DNA of 64,000 nucleotides from Balaenoptera acutorostrata (taxonomy: Eukaryota; Chordata; Mammalia; Artiodactyla; Balaenopteridae), in assembly GCF_949987535.1 (NCBI RefSeq), contig NW_026646028.1:79928-143927 (forward strand). Direction: 5' to 3'. A program made the position numbers and the translations under genes. Positions within the stretch are counted from its first letter, which is position 1. Every line of letters starts with the position of its first letter. Shown piece after piece: positions 1-10,443 of the stretch. Under the pieces are notes generated by a model. It was not told the origin of the DNA and did no database searches. It saw only the letters and a program-made list of their open reading frames with translations.

Positions 1-13
1 GACAATGATGCCC
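1..13 (+). repeat. Last bases of the preceding satellite unit
   Basis: gacaatgatgccc, the sequence found just before the palindrome in every unit; shows that the array extends to the left of the window. Confidence 0.9.
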
Positions 14-85
14 TTGGCCAAAAAGGGCGTATGCGTTTTTTCCTGAATATATTCAGGAAAAAACGCATACGCCCTTTTTGGCCAA
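14..85. repeat. 72-bp perfect palindrome without spacer (consensus copy)
   Basis: Bases 14-49 are the exact reverse complement of 50-85; the centre is gaata|tattc. The ends are TTGGCCAA on both sides, itself an 8-bp palindrome, and base 13 versus 86 is the first mismatch. Single strands could fold into a 36-bp stem with at most a few unpaired bases at the tip. Copies start at 1773, 5228, 6987, 10444, 12203, 13962, 15722, 17482, 19241, 21001, 22761, 24520, 26279, 28038, 29797, 31556, 33315, 35074, 36833, 38592, 40351, 42110, 43869, 45628, 47387, 49146, 50905, 52664, 54423, 56182, 57941, 59700, 61459 and 63218. L1-like sequence is found on both sides, so it is an insertion or local expansion within the L1 fragment. 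Function unknown. Confidence 0.97.
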
Positions 86-1772
86 CCAAGCAACCTGGAA
101 AGGCCAATCAGCGCTCCAAAGAAGTCTCGCTTCCCAGCGGGCAAAAGGGCCATGCGGAAAAAAGTGTCCAAACCAGAAATGCAGGACCGGCCATGGAGAA
201 ATGGGAGCCTTGCTACGCTGATGGGTGGGATGTAAATTGCCAACAGCCACTCTGGAGAAGTGTACGGTGTGTTCTGAAACATCTAAAAAACACAGCTTGG
301 AGAGCATAGGGCACTTCCACTCATGGGCGTATAAATTGGGAAAACTAAAAATCAGCAAGACACAGGCACCCCAAAGTTTAGGGCTGCTCTGTTGACAAGA
401 ACCCCCACTTCATTACACCTTAATTATCCTAGGAAAGAGAAAAATGGATAAAGAAGTTGTGGTCCTCATGTACAATGGATTATCACTCAGCCATGTAATC
501 AACGTCATAAGGCTAGTAGCAGCACGATGAGTGGATTTAGGTCCGACGATTCTAAGTGAAATAAGTCACACAGAAAAAGACACTTATCATAAGATATCAC
601 TTCTAGAGGGAATGTAAAAACCGCTACACTTGAACTGAATTACAAAACAGAACAGAGTCACACGTTTAGGAAACACACTACGGCTGCTGAACGGGAAAGG
701 TGAGGTGGGGTGATGCATAAAACAAGTGTTTCAAATTAGCTCAGATACCGTTCCATAAACCCAATATGTAAGAGACAAGACCTATTCCTTTTTCAGTGAA
801 CTGGACTCAACACCCCCTATTCACCGCACAAGAATATATCTGACTAGTAAGAATCTTCAAACCTATGTATTGATATCTCTCTGTAAGTGAGTCAAGGGGG
901 TGTAAAGCAGCATAAACACAGCCGTGAAAAGCAGCTAAACCCCATTATAAAAATAAATTACTTTTCAAAACCCGTGAAACAAAGACAGTGAAAGAGAGAG
1001 AAATTCTTCCAAAATTCGTTCAGGGGCTGTGATGCAACCTGGATTGACCATATCTAGACCCACAGCTGATTGAGACATAAGGGTGGACACTCTTGGGGCT
1101 GAGAGGTTCGGTGAGGTTGGGTGAGCCAACGCAGACCCTTTCAAGTAATACTGCATGGTACCCATCCCATGGGTCCCAAATCTCCAGGTTCAAGGGCATC
1201 TTCCTACGTCGAAAACAGGCATGAGAAACCCAGAAGATGGTACACCGTGTGATCGGGAAAGGTTTCTAAAACGCACCTCATTTCTCATCTCCTTTGCTCG
1301 GGTTCGCCATTCCAGCCGATTTACTAGCCATCTCCCTCCTTGGAGAATCAGCACCTTTAACCTCCTGTTCCGTACAGGTTGCAATTTGTCCTGAGGATGA
1401 ACGGGAAGAGGGGGAACCAATGAGAGACTAGCTCTAGGTGTTGGGACAGGCACAGGTCACTCTATTTTCCCATCAGGAAGAAGAATTAAGCACAAGCTCA
1501 GCCTGGCCCCCAGAACCAGAAGAGGGCCTGAAGCAATCCTGCGCTTTTGCGGCCATCTCCCAAAAAAGCGAGTTGAAAAATGGAGCTCAGGGGCACTGCA
1601 ATTCACAGACCTGCAGAGTTTTAAATGATACCTCTCGCCCACAAATATATTAAGGGAAGGCAACGAAGAGGCTTTGAAAGCAAGGCAGAATTGCAGGAAA
1701 CAGATTTCAGGAGGTAGATTCGAATCGCCTTGAAAGCACATGAAAAGCGGCAAAATGTGGACAATGATGCCC
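14..1772 (+). repeat. Satellite unit M1 (tail type T1)
   Basis: Tail type T1 is marked by ttaattatcc near 419, ggattatcac near 476, catgtaatc near 493 and gtccgacg near 541. A private G near 1506 (cagcctggccc) and ggccatctcc near 1551 set it apart. Confidence 0.9.
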
Positions 1773-2376
1773 TTGGCCAAAAAGGGCGTATGCGTTTTTT
1801 CCTGAATATATTCAGGAAAAAACGCATACGCCCTTTTTGGCCAACCAAGCAACCTGGAAAGGCCAATCAGCGCTCCAAAGAAGTCTCGCTTCCCAGCGGG
1901 CAAAAGGGCCATGCGGAAAAAAGTGTCCAAACCAGAAATGCAGGACCGGCCATGGAGAAATGGGAGCCTTGCTACGCTGATGGGCGGGATGTAAATTGCC
2001 AACAGCCACTCTGGAGAAGTGTACGGTGTGTTCTGAAACATCTAAAAAACACAGCTTGGAGAGCATAGGGCACTTCCACTCATGGGCGTATAAATTGGGA
2101 AAACTAAAAATCAGCAAGACACAGGCACCCCAAAGTTTAGGGCTGCTCTGTTGACAAGAACCCCCACTTCATTACACCTTAAATATCCTAGGAAAGAGAA
2201 AAATGGATAAAGAAGTTGTGGTCCTCATGTACAATGGAATATCACTCAGCCATGAAATCAACGTCATAAGGCTAGTAGCAGCACGATGAGTGGATTTAGG
2301 TACGACGATTCTAAGTGAAATAAGTCACACAGAAAAAGACACTTATCATAAGATATCACTTCTAGAGGGAATGTAA
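961..2376 (+). pseudogene. Decayed 3' part of L1 ORF2 (reverse transcriptase protein C-terminal region)
   Basis: This stretch corresponds to the end of L1 ORF2, downstream of the catalytic reverse-transcriptase core, and the remnant stop codon is the TAA at 2374-2376. Frame is lost repeatedly. A short in-frame relic can be read where the + strand encodes CQQPLWRSV (in the first unit near 240-265, again about 1999-2025), which resembles the QPLW-type motif near the ORF2 protein C terminus. Another relic, MDKEV...HEINVI, lies in the frame after aatggataaag. No catalytic residues are in this part and no unit has an open frame through it. The 72-bp palindrome at 1773..1844 interrupts the homology. 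Confidence 0.7.
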
Positions 2377-3531
2377 AAACCGCTACACTTGAACTGAATT
2401 ACAAAACAGAAAAGAGTCACACGTTTAGAAAACACACTATGGCTGCTGAACGGGAAAGGTGAGGTGGGGTGATGCATAAAACAAGGGTTTCAAATTAGCT
2501 CCGATACCGTTCCATAAACCCAATATGTAAGAGACAAGACCTATTCCTTGCTCAGTGAACTGGACTCAACACCCCCTATTCACCGCACAAGAATATATCT
2601 GACTAGTAAGAATCTTCAAACCTATGTATTGATATCTCTCTGTAAGTGAGTCAAGGGGGTGTAAAGCGGCATAAACACAGCCGTGAAAAGCAGCTAAACC
2701 CCATTATAAAAATAAATCACTTTTCAAAACCCGTGAAACAAAGACAGTGAAAGAGAGAGAAATTCTTCCAAAATTCGTTCAGGGGCTGTGATGCAACCTG
2801 GATTGACCATATCTAGACCCACAGCTGATTGAGACATCAGGGTGGACACTCTTGGGGCTGAGAGGTTCGGTGAGGTTGGGTGAGCCAACGCAGATCCTTT
2901 CAAGTAATACTGCATGGTACCCATCCCATGGGTCCCAAATCTCCAGGTTCAAGGGCATCTTCCTACGTCGAAAACAGGCATGAGAAACCCAGAAGATGGT
3001 ACACCGTGTGATCGGGAAAGGTTTCTAAAACGCACCTCATTTCTCATCTCCTTTGCTCGGGTTCGCCATTCCAGCCGATTTACTAGCCATCTCCCTCCTT
3101 GGAGAATCAGCACCTTTAACCTCCTGTTCCGTACAGGTTGCAATTTGTCCTGAGGATGAACGGGAAGAGGGGGAACCAATGAGAGACTAGCTCTAGGTGT
3201 TGGGACAGGCACAGGTCACTCTATTTTCCCATCAGGAAGAAGAATTAAGCACAAGCTCAGCCTGCCCCCCAGAACCAGAAGAGGGCCTGAAGCAATCCTG
3301 CGCTTTTGCGGTCAGCTCCCAAAAAAGCGAGTTGAAAAATGGAGCTCAGGGGCACTGCAATTCACAAACCTGCAGAGTTTTAAATGATACCTCTCGTCCA
3401 CAAATATATTAAGGGAAGGCAACGAAGAGGCTTTGAAAGCAAGGCAGAATTGCAGGAAACAGATTTCAGGAGGTAGATTCGAATCGCCTTGAAAGCACAT
3501 GAAAAGCGGCAAAACGTGGACAATGATGCCC
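1773..3531 (+). repeat. Satellite unit M2 (tail type T2)
   Basis: Type T2 is marked by ccttgctcagtg near 2547, gacatcaggg near 2834 and cagatcc near 2891. It also has gcggtcagc near 3308. Confidence 0.9.
2377..2719 (+). other. L1 3' UTR remnant ending in an A-rich AATAAA segment
   Basis: After the ORF2 stop equivalent the sequence follows an artiodactyl-type L1 3' UTR: gaactgaattacaaaacag, then a gggaaaggtgaggtgg stretch, then gacctattcc, gaactggactcaac and gcacaagaatatatctgact. It finishes in an A/T-rich end with AATAAA at 2711-2716 (952-957 in the first, cut unit). The following bases, from about 2720, already match the 5' start of the L1 fragment, so the poly(A) tail is lost and the next copy begins. 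AATAAA is a sequence match only; no transcript is implied. Confidence 0.75.
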
Positions 3532-3533
3532 TT
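3528..3533. repeat. Junction of a 61-bp palindrome deletion
   Basis: Here gccctt is followed directly by tttggccaacc. In intact units gccctt occurs twice, just outside the left arm (10-15 in M1) and in the right arm (71-76 in M1). Joining the two removes exactly 61 bp, including the whole left arm after its first bases and the centre. This is the form expected from slippage across a hairpin or from microhomology-mediated repair. Confidence 0.93.
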
Positions 3534-5227
3534 TTTGGCCAACCAAGCAACCTGGAAAGGCCAATCAGCGCTCCAAAGAAGTCTCGCTTCCCAGCGGGCA
3601 AAAGGGCCATGCGGAAAAAAGTGTCCAAACCAGAAATGCAGGACCGGCCATGGAGAAATGGGAGCCTTGCTACGCTGATGGGTGGGATGTAAATTGCCAA
3701 CAGCCACTCTGGAGAAGTGTACGGTGTGTTCTGAAACATCTAAAAAACACAGCTTGGAGAGCATAGGGCACTTCCACTCATGTGCGTATAAATTGGGAAA
3801 ACTAAAAATCAGCAAGACACAGGCACCCCAAAGTTTAGGGCTGCTCTGTTGAGAAGAACCCCCACTTCATTACACCTTAAATATCCTAGGAAAGAGAAAA
3901 ATGGATAAAGAAGTTGGGGTCCTCATGTACAATGGAATATCACTCAGCCATGAAATCAACGTCATAAGGCTAATAGCAGCACGATGAGTGGATTTAGGTA
4001 CGACGATTCTAAGTGAAATAAGTCACACAGAAAAAGACACTTATCATAAGATATCACTTCTAGAGGGAATGTAAAAACCGCTACACTTGAACTGAATTAC
4101 AAAACAGAACAGAGTCACACGTTTAGAAAACACACTATGGCTGCTGAACGGGAAAGGTGAGGTGGGGTGATGCATAAAACAAGGGTTTCAAATTAGCTCA
4201 GATACCGTTCCATAAACCCAATATGTAAGAGACAAGACCTATTCCTTTTTCAGTGAACTGGACTCAACACCCCCTATTCACCGCACAAGAATATATCTGA
4301 CTAGTAAGAATCTTCAAACCTATGTATTGATATCTCTCTGTAAGTGAGTCAAGGGGTGTAAAGCGGCATAAACACAGCCGTGAAAAGCAGCTAAACCCCA
4401 TTATAAAAATAAATTACTTTTCAAACCCGTGAAACAAAGACAGTGAAAGAGAGAGAAATTCTTACAAAATTCGTTCAGGGGCTGTGATGCAACCTGGATT
4501 GACCATATCTAGACCCACAGCTGATTGAGACATAAGGGTGGACCACTCTTGGGGCTGAGAGGTTCGGTGAGGTTGGGTGAGCCAACGCAGACCCTTTCAA
4601 GTAATACTGCATGGTACCCATCCCATGGGTCCCAAATCTCCAGGTTCAAGGGCATCTTCCTACGTCGAAAACAGGCATGAGAAACCCAGAGATGGTACAC
4701 CGTGTGATCAGGAAAGGTTTCTAAAACGCACCTCATTTCTCATCTCCTTTGCTCGGGTTCGCCATTCCAGCCGATTTACTAGCCATCTCCCTCCTTGGAG
4801 AATCAGCACCTTTAACCTCCTGTTCCGTACAGGTTGCAATTTGTCCTGAGGATGAACGGGAAGAGGGGGAACCAATGAGAGACTAGCTCTAGGTGTTGGG
4901 ACAGGCACAGGTCACTCTATTTTCCCATCAGGAAGAAGAATTAAGCACAAGCTCAGCCTGCCCCCCAGAACCAGAAGAGGGCCTGAAGCAATCCTGCGCT
5001 TTTGCGGCCAGCTCCCAAAAAAGCGAGTTGAAAAATGGAGCTCAGGGGCACTGCAATTCACAAACCTGCAGAGTTTTAAATGATACCTCTTGTCCACAAA
5101 TATATTAAGGGAAGGCAACGAAGAGGCTTTGAAAGCAAGGCAGAATTGCAGGAAACAGATTTCAGGAGGTAGATTCGAATCGCCTTGAAAGCACATGAAA
5201 AGCGGCAAAACGTGGACAATGATGCCC
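3532..5227 (+). repeat. Satellite unit M3, shortened (1,696 bp)
   Basis: Lacks 61 bp of the palindrome and has four further single-base indels: a missing G near 4354, a missing A near 4424, an extra C near 4544 and a missing A near 4690. This is far more than in other units. Private changes include ttgagaagaacc near 3849. Confidence 0.9.
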
Positions 5228-6986
5228 TTGGCCAAAAAGGGCGTATGCGTTTTTTCCTGAATATATTCAGGAAAAAACGCATACGCCCTTTTTGGCCAAC
5301 CAAGCAACCTGGAAAGGCCAATCAGCGCTCCAAAGAAGTCTCGCTTCCCAGCGGGCAAAAGGGCCATGCGGAAAAAAGTGTCCAAACCAGAAATGCAGGA
5401 CCGGCCATGGAGAAATGGGAGCCTTGCTACGCTGATGGGTGGGATGTAAATTGCCAACAGCCACTCTGGAGAAGTGTACGGTGTGTTCTGAAACATCTAA
5501 AAAACACAGCTTGGAGAGCATAGGGCACTTCCACTCATGGGCGTATAAATTGGGAAAACTAAAAATCAGCAAGACACAGGCACCCCAAAGTTTAGGGCTG
5601 CTCTGTTGACAAGAACCCCCACTTCATTACACCTTAATTATCCTAGGAAAGAGAAAAATGGATAAAGAAGTTGTGGTCCTCATGTACAATGGATTATCAC
5701 TCAGCCATGTAATCAACGTCATAAGGCTAGTAGCAGCACGATGAGTGGATTTAGGTCCGACGATTCTAAGTGAAATAAGTCACACAGAAAAAGACACTTA
5801 TCATAAGATATCACTTCTAGAGGGAATGTAAAAACCGCTACACTTGAACTGAATTACAAAACAGAACAGAGTCACACGTTTAGGAAACACACTACGGCTG
5901 CTGAACGGGAAAGGTGAGGTGGGGTGATGCATAAAACAAGTGTTTCAAATTAGCTCCGATACCGTTCCATAAACCCAATATGTAAGAGACAAGACCTATT
6001 CCTTTTTCAGTGAACTGGACTCAACACCCCCTATTCACCGCAGAAGAATATATCTGACTAGTAAGAATCTTCAAACCTATGTATTGATATCTCTCTGTAA
6101 GTGAGTCAAGGGGGTGTAAAGCAGCATAAACACAGCCGTGAAAAGCAGCTAAACCCCATTATAAAAATAAATTACTTTTCAAAACCCGTGAAACAAAGAC
6201 AGTGAAAGAGAGAGAAATTCTTACAAAATTCGTTCAGGGGCTGTGATGCAACCTGGATTGACCATATCTAGACCCACAGCTGATTGAGACATAAGGGTGG
6301 ACACTCTTGGGGCTGAGAGGTTCGGTGAGGTTGGGTGAGCCAACGCAGACCCTTTCAAGTAATACTGCATGGTACCCATCCCATGGGTCCCAAATCTCCA
6401 GGTTCAAGGGCAACTTCCTACGTCGAAAACAGGCATGAGAAACCCAGAAGATGGTACACCGTGTGATCGGGAAAGGTTTCTAAAACGCACCTCATTTCTC
6501 ATCTCCTTTGCTCGGGTTCGCCATTCCAGCCGATTTACTAGCCATCTCCCTCCTTGGAGAATCAGCACCTTTAACCTCCTGTTCTGTACAGGTTGCAATT
6601 TGTCCTGAGGATGAACGGGAAGAGGGGGAACCAATGAGAGACTAGCTCTAGGTGTTGGGACAGGCACAGGTCACTCTATTTTCCCATCAGGAAGAAGAAT
6701 TAAGCACAAGCTCAGCCTGCCCCCCAGAACCAGAAGAGGGCCTGAAGCAATCCTGCGCTTTTGCGGCCAGCTCCCAAAAAAGCGAGTTGAAAAATGGAGC
6801 TCAGGGGCACTGCAATTCACAAACCTGCAGAGTTTTAAATGATACCTCTCGTCCACAAATATATTAAGGGAAGGCAACGAAGAGGCTTTGAAAGCAAGGC
6901 AGAATTGCAGGAAACAGATTTCAGGAGGTAGATTCGAATCGCCTTGAAAGCACATGAAAAGCGGCAAAACGTGGACAATGATGCCC
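5228..6986 (+). repeat. Satellite unit M4 (tail type T1)
   Basis: T1 markers reappear (ttaattatcc near 5634). The second half has gcaacttcc near 6410 and ttctgtacagg near 6582, which are shared with M6. Confidence 0.9.
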
Positions 6987-8745
6987 TTGGCCAAAAAGGG
7001 CGTATGCGTTTTTTCCTGAATATATTCAGGAAAAAACGCATACGCCCTTTTTGGCCAACCAAGCAACCTGGAAAGGCCAATCAGCGCTCCAAAGAAGTCT
7101 CGCTTCCCAGCGGGCAAAAGGGCCATGCGGAAAAAAGTGTCCAAACCAGAAATGCAGGACCGGCCATGGAGAAATGGGAGCCTTGCTACGCTGATGGGTG
7201 GGATGTAAATTGCCAACAGCCACTCTGGAGAAGTGTACGGTGTGTTCTGAAACATCTAAAAAACACAGCTTGGAGAGCATAGGGCACTTCCACTCATGGG
7301 CGTATAAATTGGGAAAACTAAAAATCAGCAAGACACAGGCACCCCAAAGTTTAGGGCTGCTCTGTTGACAAGAACCCCCACTTCATTACACCTTCAATAT
7401 CCTAGGAAAGAGAAAAATGGATAAAGAAGTTGTGGTCCTCATGTACAATGGAATATCACTCAGCCATGAAATCCACGTCATAAGGCTAGTAGCAGCACGA
7501 TGAGTGGATTTAGGTACGACGATTCTAAGTGAAATAAGTCACACAGAAAAAGACACTTATCATAAGATATCACTTCTAGAGGGAATGTAAAAACCGCTAC
7601 ACTTGAACTGAATTACAAAACAGAAAAGAGTCACACGTTTAGAAAACACACTATGGCTGCTGAACGGGAAAGGTGAGGTGGGGTGATGCATAAAACAAGG
7701 GTTTCAAATTAGCTCCGATACCGTTCCATAAACCCAATATGTAAGAGACAAGACCTATTCCTTGCTCAGTGAACTGGACTCAACACCCCCTATTCACCGC
7801 ACAAGAATATATCTGACTAGTAAGAATCTTCAAACCTATGTATTGATATCTCTCTGTAAGTGAGTCAAGGGGGTGTAAAGCGGCATAAACACAGCCGTGA
7901 AAAGCAGCTAAACCCCATTATAAAAATAAATCACTTTTCAAAACCCGTGAAACAAAGACAGTGAAAGAGAGAGAAATTCTTCCAAAATTCGTTCAGGGGC
8001 TGTGATGCAACCTGGATTGACCATATCTAGACCCACAGCTGATTGAGACATCAGGGTGGACACTCTTGCGGCTGAGAGGTTCGGTGAGGTTGGGTGAGCC
8101 AACGCAGATCCTTTCAAGTAATACTGCATGGTACCCATCCCATGGGTCCCAAATCTCCAGGTTCAAGGGCATCTTCCTACGTCGAAAACAGGCATGAGAA
8201 ACCCAGAAGATGGTACACCGTGTGATCGGGAAAGGTTCCTAAAACGCACCTCATTTCTCATCTCCTTTGCTCGGGTTCGCCATTCCAGCCGATTTACTAG
8301 CCATCTCCCTCCTTGGAGAATCAGCACCTTTAACCTCCTGTTCCGTACAGGTTGCAATTTGTCCTGAGGATGAACGGGAAGAGGGGGAACCAATGAGAGA
8401 CTAGCTCTAGGTGTTGGGACAGGCACAGGTCACTCTATTTTCCCATCAGGAAGAAGAATTAAGCACAAGCTCAGCCTGCCCCCCAGAACCAGAAGAGGGC
8501 CTGAAGCAATCCTGCGGTTTTGCGGTCAGCTCCCAAAAAAGCGAGTTGAAAAATGGAGCTCAGGGGCACTGCAATACACAAACCTGCAGAGTTTTAAATG
8601 ATACCTCTCGTCCACAAATATATTAAGGGAAGGCAACGAAGAGGCTTTGAAAGCAAGGCAGAATTGCAGGAAACAGATTTCAGGAGGTAGATTCGAATCG
8701 CCTTGAAAGCACATGAAAAGCGGCAAAACGTGGACAATGATGCCC
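6987..8745 (+). repeat. Satellite unit M5 (tail type T2)
   Basis: Shares ttgctcag near 7763, gacatcaggg and cagatcc with M2. Private cttgcggctg near 8066 and tgcggttttg near 8514. Confidence 0.9.
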
Positions 8746-8747
8746 TT
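8742..8747. repeat. Second copy of the 61-bp palindrome deletion junction
   Basis: Same junction, base for base, as at 3528, one in M3 and one in M6. Flanking markers on the left side (TTGCTCAGTG about 980 bp upstream, a GATCC variant about 640 bp upstream) are shared with the first copy, while the right-side markers differ. This suggests one deletion event spread by unequal exchange, with a later exchange downstream of the junction, and not two independent events. Confidence 0.9.
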
Positions 8748-10443
8748 TTTGGCCAACCAAGCAACCTGGAAAGGCCAATCAGCGCTCCAAAGAAGTCTCG
8801 CTTCCCAGCGGGCAAAAGGGCCATGCGGAAAAAAGTGTCCAAACCAGAAATGCAGGACCGGCCATGGAGAAATGGGAGCCTTGCTACGCTGATGGGTGGG
8901 ATGTAAATTGCCAACAGCCACTCTGGAGAAGTGTACGGTGTGTTCTGAAACATCTAAAAAACACAGCTTGGAGAGCATAGGGCACTTCCACTCATGGGCG
9001 TATAAATTGGGAAAACTAAAAATCAGCAAGACACAGGCACCCCAAAGTTTAGGGCTGCTCTGTTGACAAGAACCCCCACTTCATTACACCTTAATTATCC
9101 TAGGAAAGAGAAAAATGGATAAAGAAGTTGTGGTCCTCATGTACAATGGATTATCACTCAGCCATGTAATCAACGTCATAAGGCTAGTAGCAGCACGATG
9201 AGTGGATTTAGGTCCGACGATTCTAAGTGAAATAAGTCACACAGAAAAAGACACTTATCATAAGATATCACTTCTAGAGGGAATGTAAAAACCGCTACAC
9301 TTGAACTGAATTACAAAACAGAACAGAGTCACACGTTTAGGAAACACACTACGGCTGCTGAACGGGAAAGGTGAGGTGGGGTGATGCATAAAACAAGTGT
9401 TTCAAATTAGCTCAGATACCGTTCCATAAACCCAATATGTAAGAGACAAGACCTATTCCTTTTTCAGTGAACTGGACTCAACACCCCCTATTCACCGCAC
9501 AAGAATATATCTGACTAGTAAGAATCTTCAAACCTATGTATTGATATCTCTCTGTAAGTGAGTCAAGGGGGTGTAAAGCAGCATAAACACAGCCGTGAAA
9601 AGCAGCTAAACCCCATTATAAAAATAAATTACTTTTCAAAACCCGTGAAACAAAGACAGTGAAAGAGAGAGAAATTCTTCCAAAATTCGTTCAGGGGCTG
9701 TGATGCAACCTGGATTGACCATATCTAGACCCACAGCTGATTGAGACATAAGGGTGGACACTCTTGGGGCTGAGAGGTTCGGTGAGGTTGGGTGAGCCAA
9801 CGCAGACCCTTTCAAGTAATACTGCATGGTACCCATCCCATGGGTCCCAAATCTCCAGGTTCAAGGGCAACTTCCTACGTCGAAAACAGGCATGAGAAAC
9901 CCAGAAGATGGTACACCGTGTGATCGGGAAAGGTTTCTAAAACGCACCTCATTTCTCATCTCCTTTGCTCGGGTTCGCCATTCCAGCCGATTTACTAGCC
10001 ATCTCCCTCCTTGGAGAATCAGCACCTTTAACCTCCTGTTCTGTACAGGTTGCAATTTGTCCTGAGGATGAACGGGAAGAGGGGGAACCAATGAGAGACT
10101 AGCTCTAGGTGTTGGGACAGGCACAGGTCACTCTATTTTCCCATCAGGAAGAAGAATTAAGCACAAGCTCAGCCTGCCCCCCAGAACCAGAAGAGGGCCT
10201 GAAGCAATCCTGCGCTTTTGCGGCCAGCTCCCAAAAAAGCGAGTTGAAAAATGGAGCTCAGGGGCACTGCAATTCACAAACCTGCAGAGTTTTAAATGAT
10301 ACCTCTCGTCCACAAATATATTAAGGGAAGGCAACGAAGAGGCTTTGAAAGCAAGGCAGAATTGCAGGAAACAGATTTCAGGAGGTAGATTCGAATCGCC
10401 TTGAAAGCACATGAAAAGCGGCAAAACGTGGACAATGATGCCC
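8746..10443 (+). repeat. Satellite unit M6, shortened (1,698 bp)
   Basis: Palindrome collapsed by the same 61-bp deletion as M3, but followed by a T1 tail (ttaattatcc near 9091) and by the gcaacttcc and ttctgtacagg head of M4. It therefore looks like a recombinant of an M3-like start and an M4-like remainder. Confidence 0.9.

Larger units (their letters stand above)
961..2719 (+). mobile_element. Natural repeat unit: 5'-truncated LINE-1 copy (first complete one)
   Basis: Read from 961, the unit resembles, in order, the last third of L1 ORF2 and the L1 3' UTR. Anchor words that match remembered artiodactyl L1 are gtgaaacaaagacagtgaa at 974, aagtaatactgcatggtac at 1143, aacaggcatgagaaacccag at 1214, aggtgttgggacaggcac at 1436, aaggcagaattgcaggaaac at 1682 and aaagcacatgaaaag at 1733. 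After the palindrome come ggaaaggccaatcagcg near 1856, gtgggatgtaaattgc and cagccactctggagaa near 1984-2018, aatggataaagaagttgtgg near 2202 and ctaagtgaaataagtcacac near 2311. The order is collinear with L1 apart from small gaps and the palindrome. Similarity is strong in the 3' two thirds and patchy between about 1020-1140 and 1240-1420. All other units carry the same segment at multiples of the repeat length. Confidence 0.8.

Noticed and set aside
14..85. Palindrome as a rho-independent terminator, transposon inverted terminal repeats or a CRISPR repeat
   Set aside because: The array is vertebrate satellite DNA; there is no U-run after a short hairpin, no element between separated arms, and repeats of 1.76 kb with no spacers are not a CRISPR array.
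1160..1174. acccat-ccc-atgggt inverted repeat
   Set aside because: Only 6-bp arms, expected by chance in 1.76 kb, and located in an L1-like segment.
1716..1727. gattcgaatc as a tRNA/SINE B box
   Set aside because: Only a partial match to the B-box consensus, no convincing A box at the right distance, and the segment aligns with L1 ORF2, so it is better explained as drift.
1..1759. CENP-B box in the unit
   Set aside because: I checked each TTCG and CGAA word in one unit for the conserved A and CGGG positions on both strands and found none that fits.
1730..2068. Recurrent 112-codon + strand frame and 81/101/194-codon - strand frames in almost every unit
   Set aside because: They recur only because the satellite repeats. 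The peptide around MRFFLNIFRKKRIRPFW appears on both strands because it is the palindrome translated twice. The rest is decayed L1 sequence, with no start context, domain or conserved frame.
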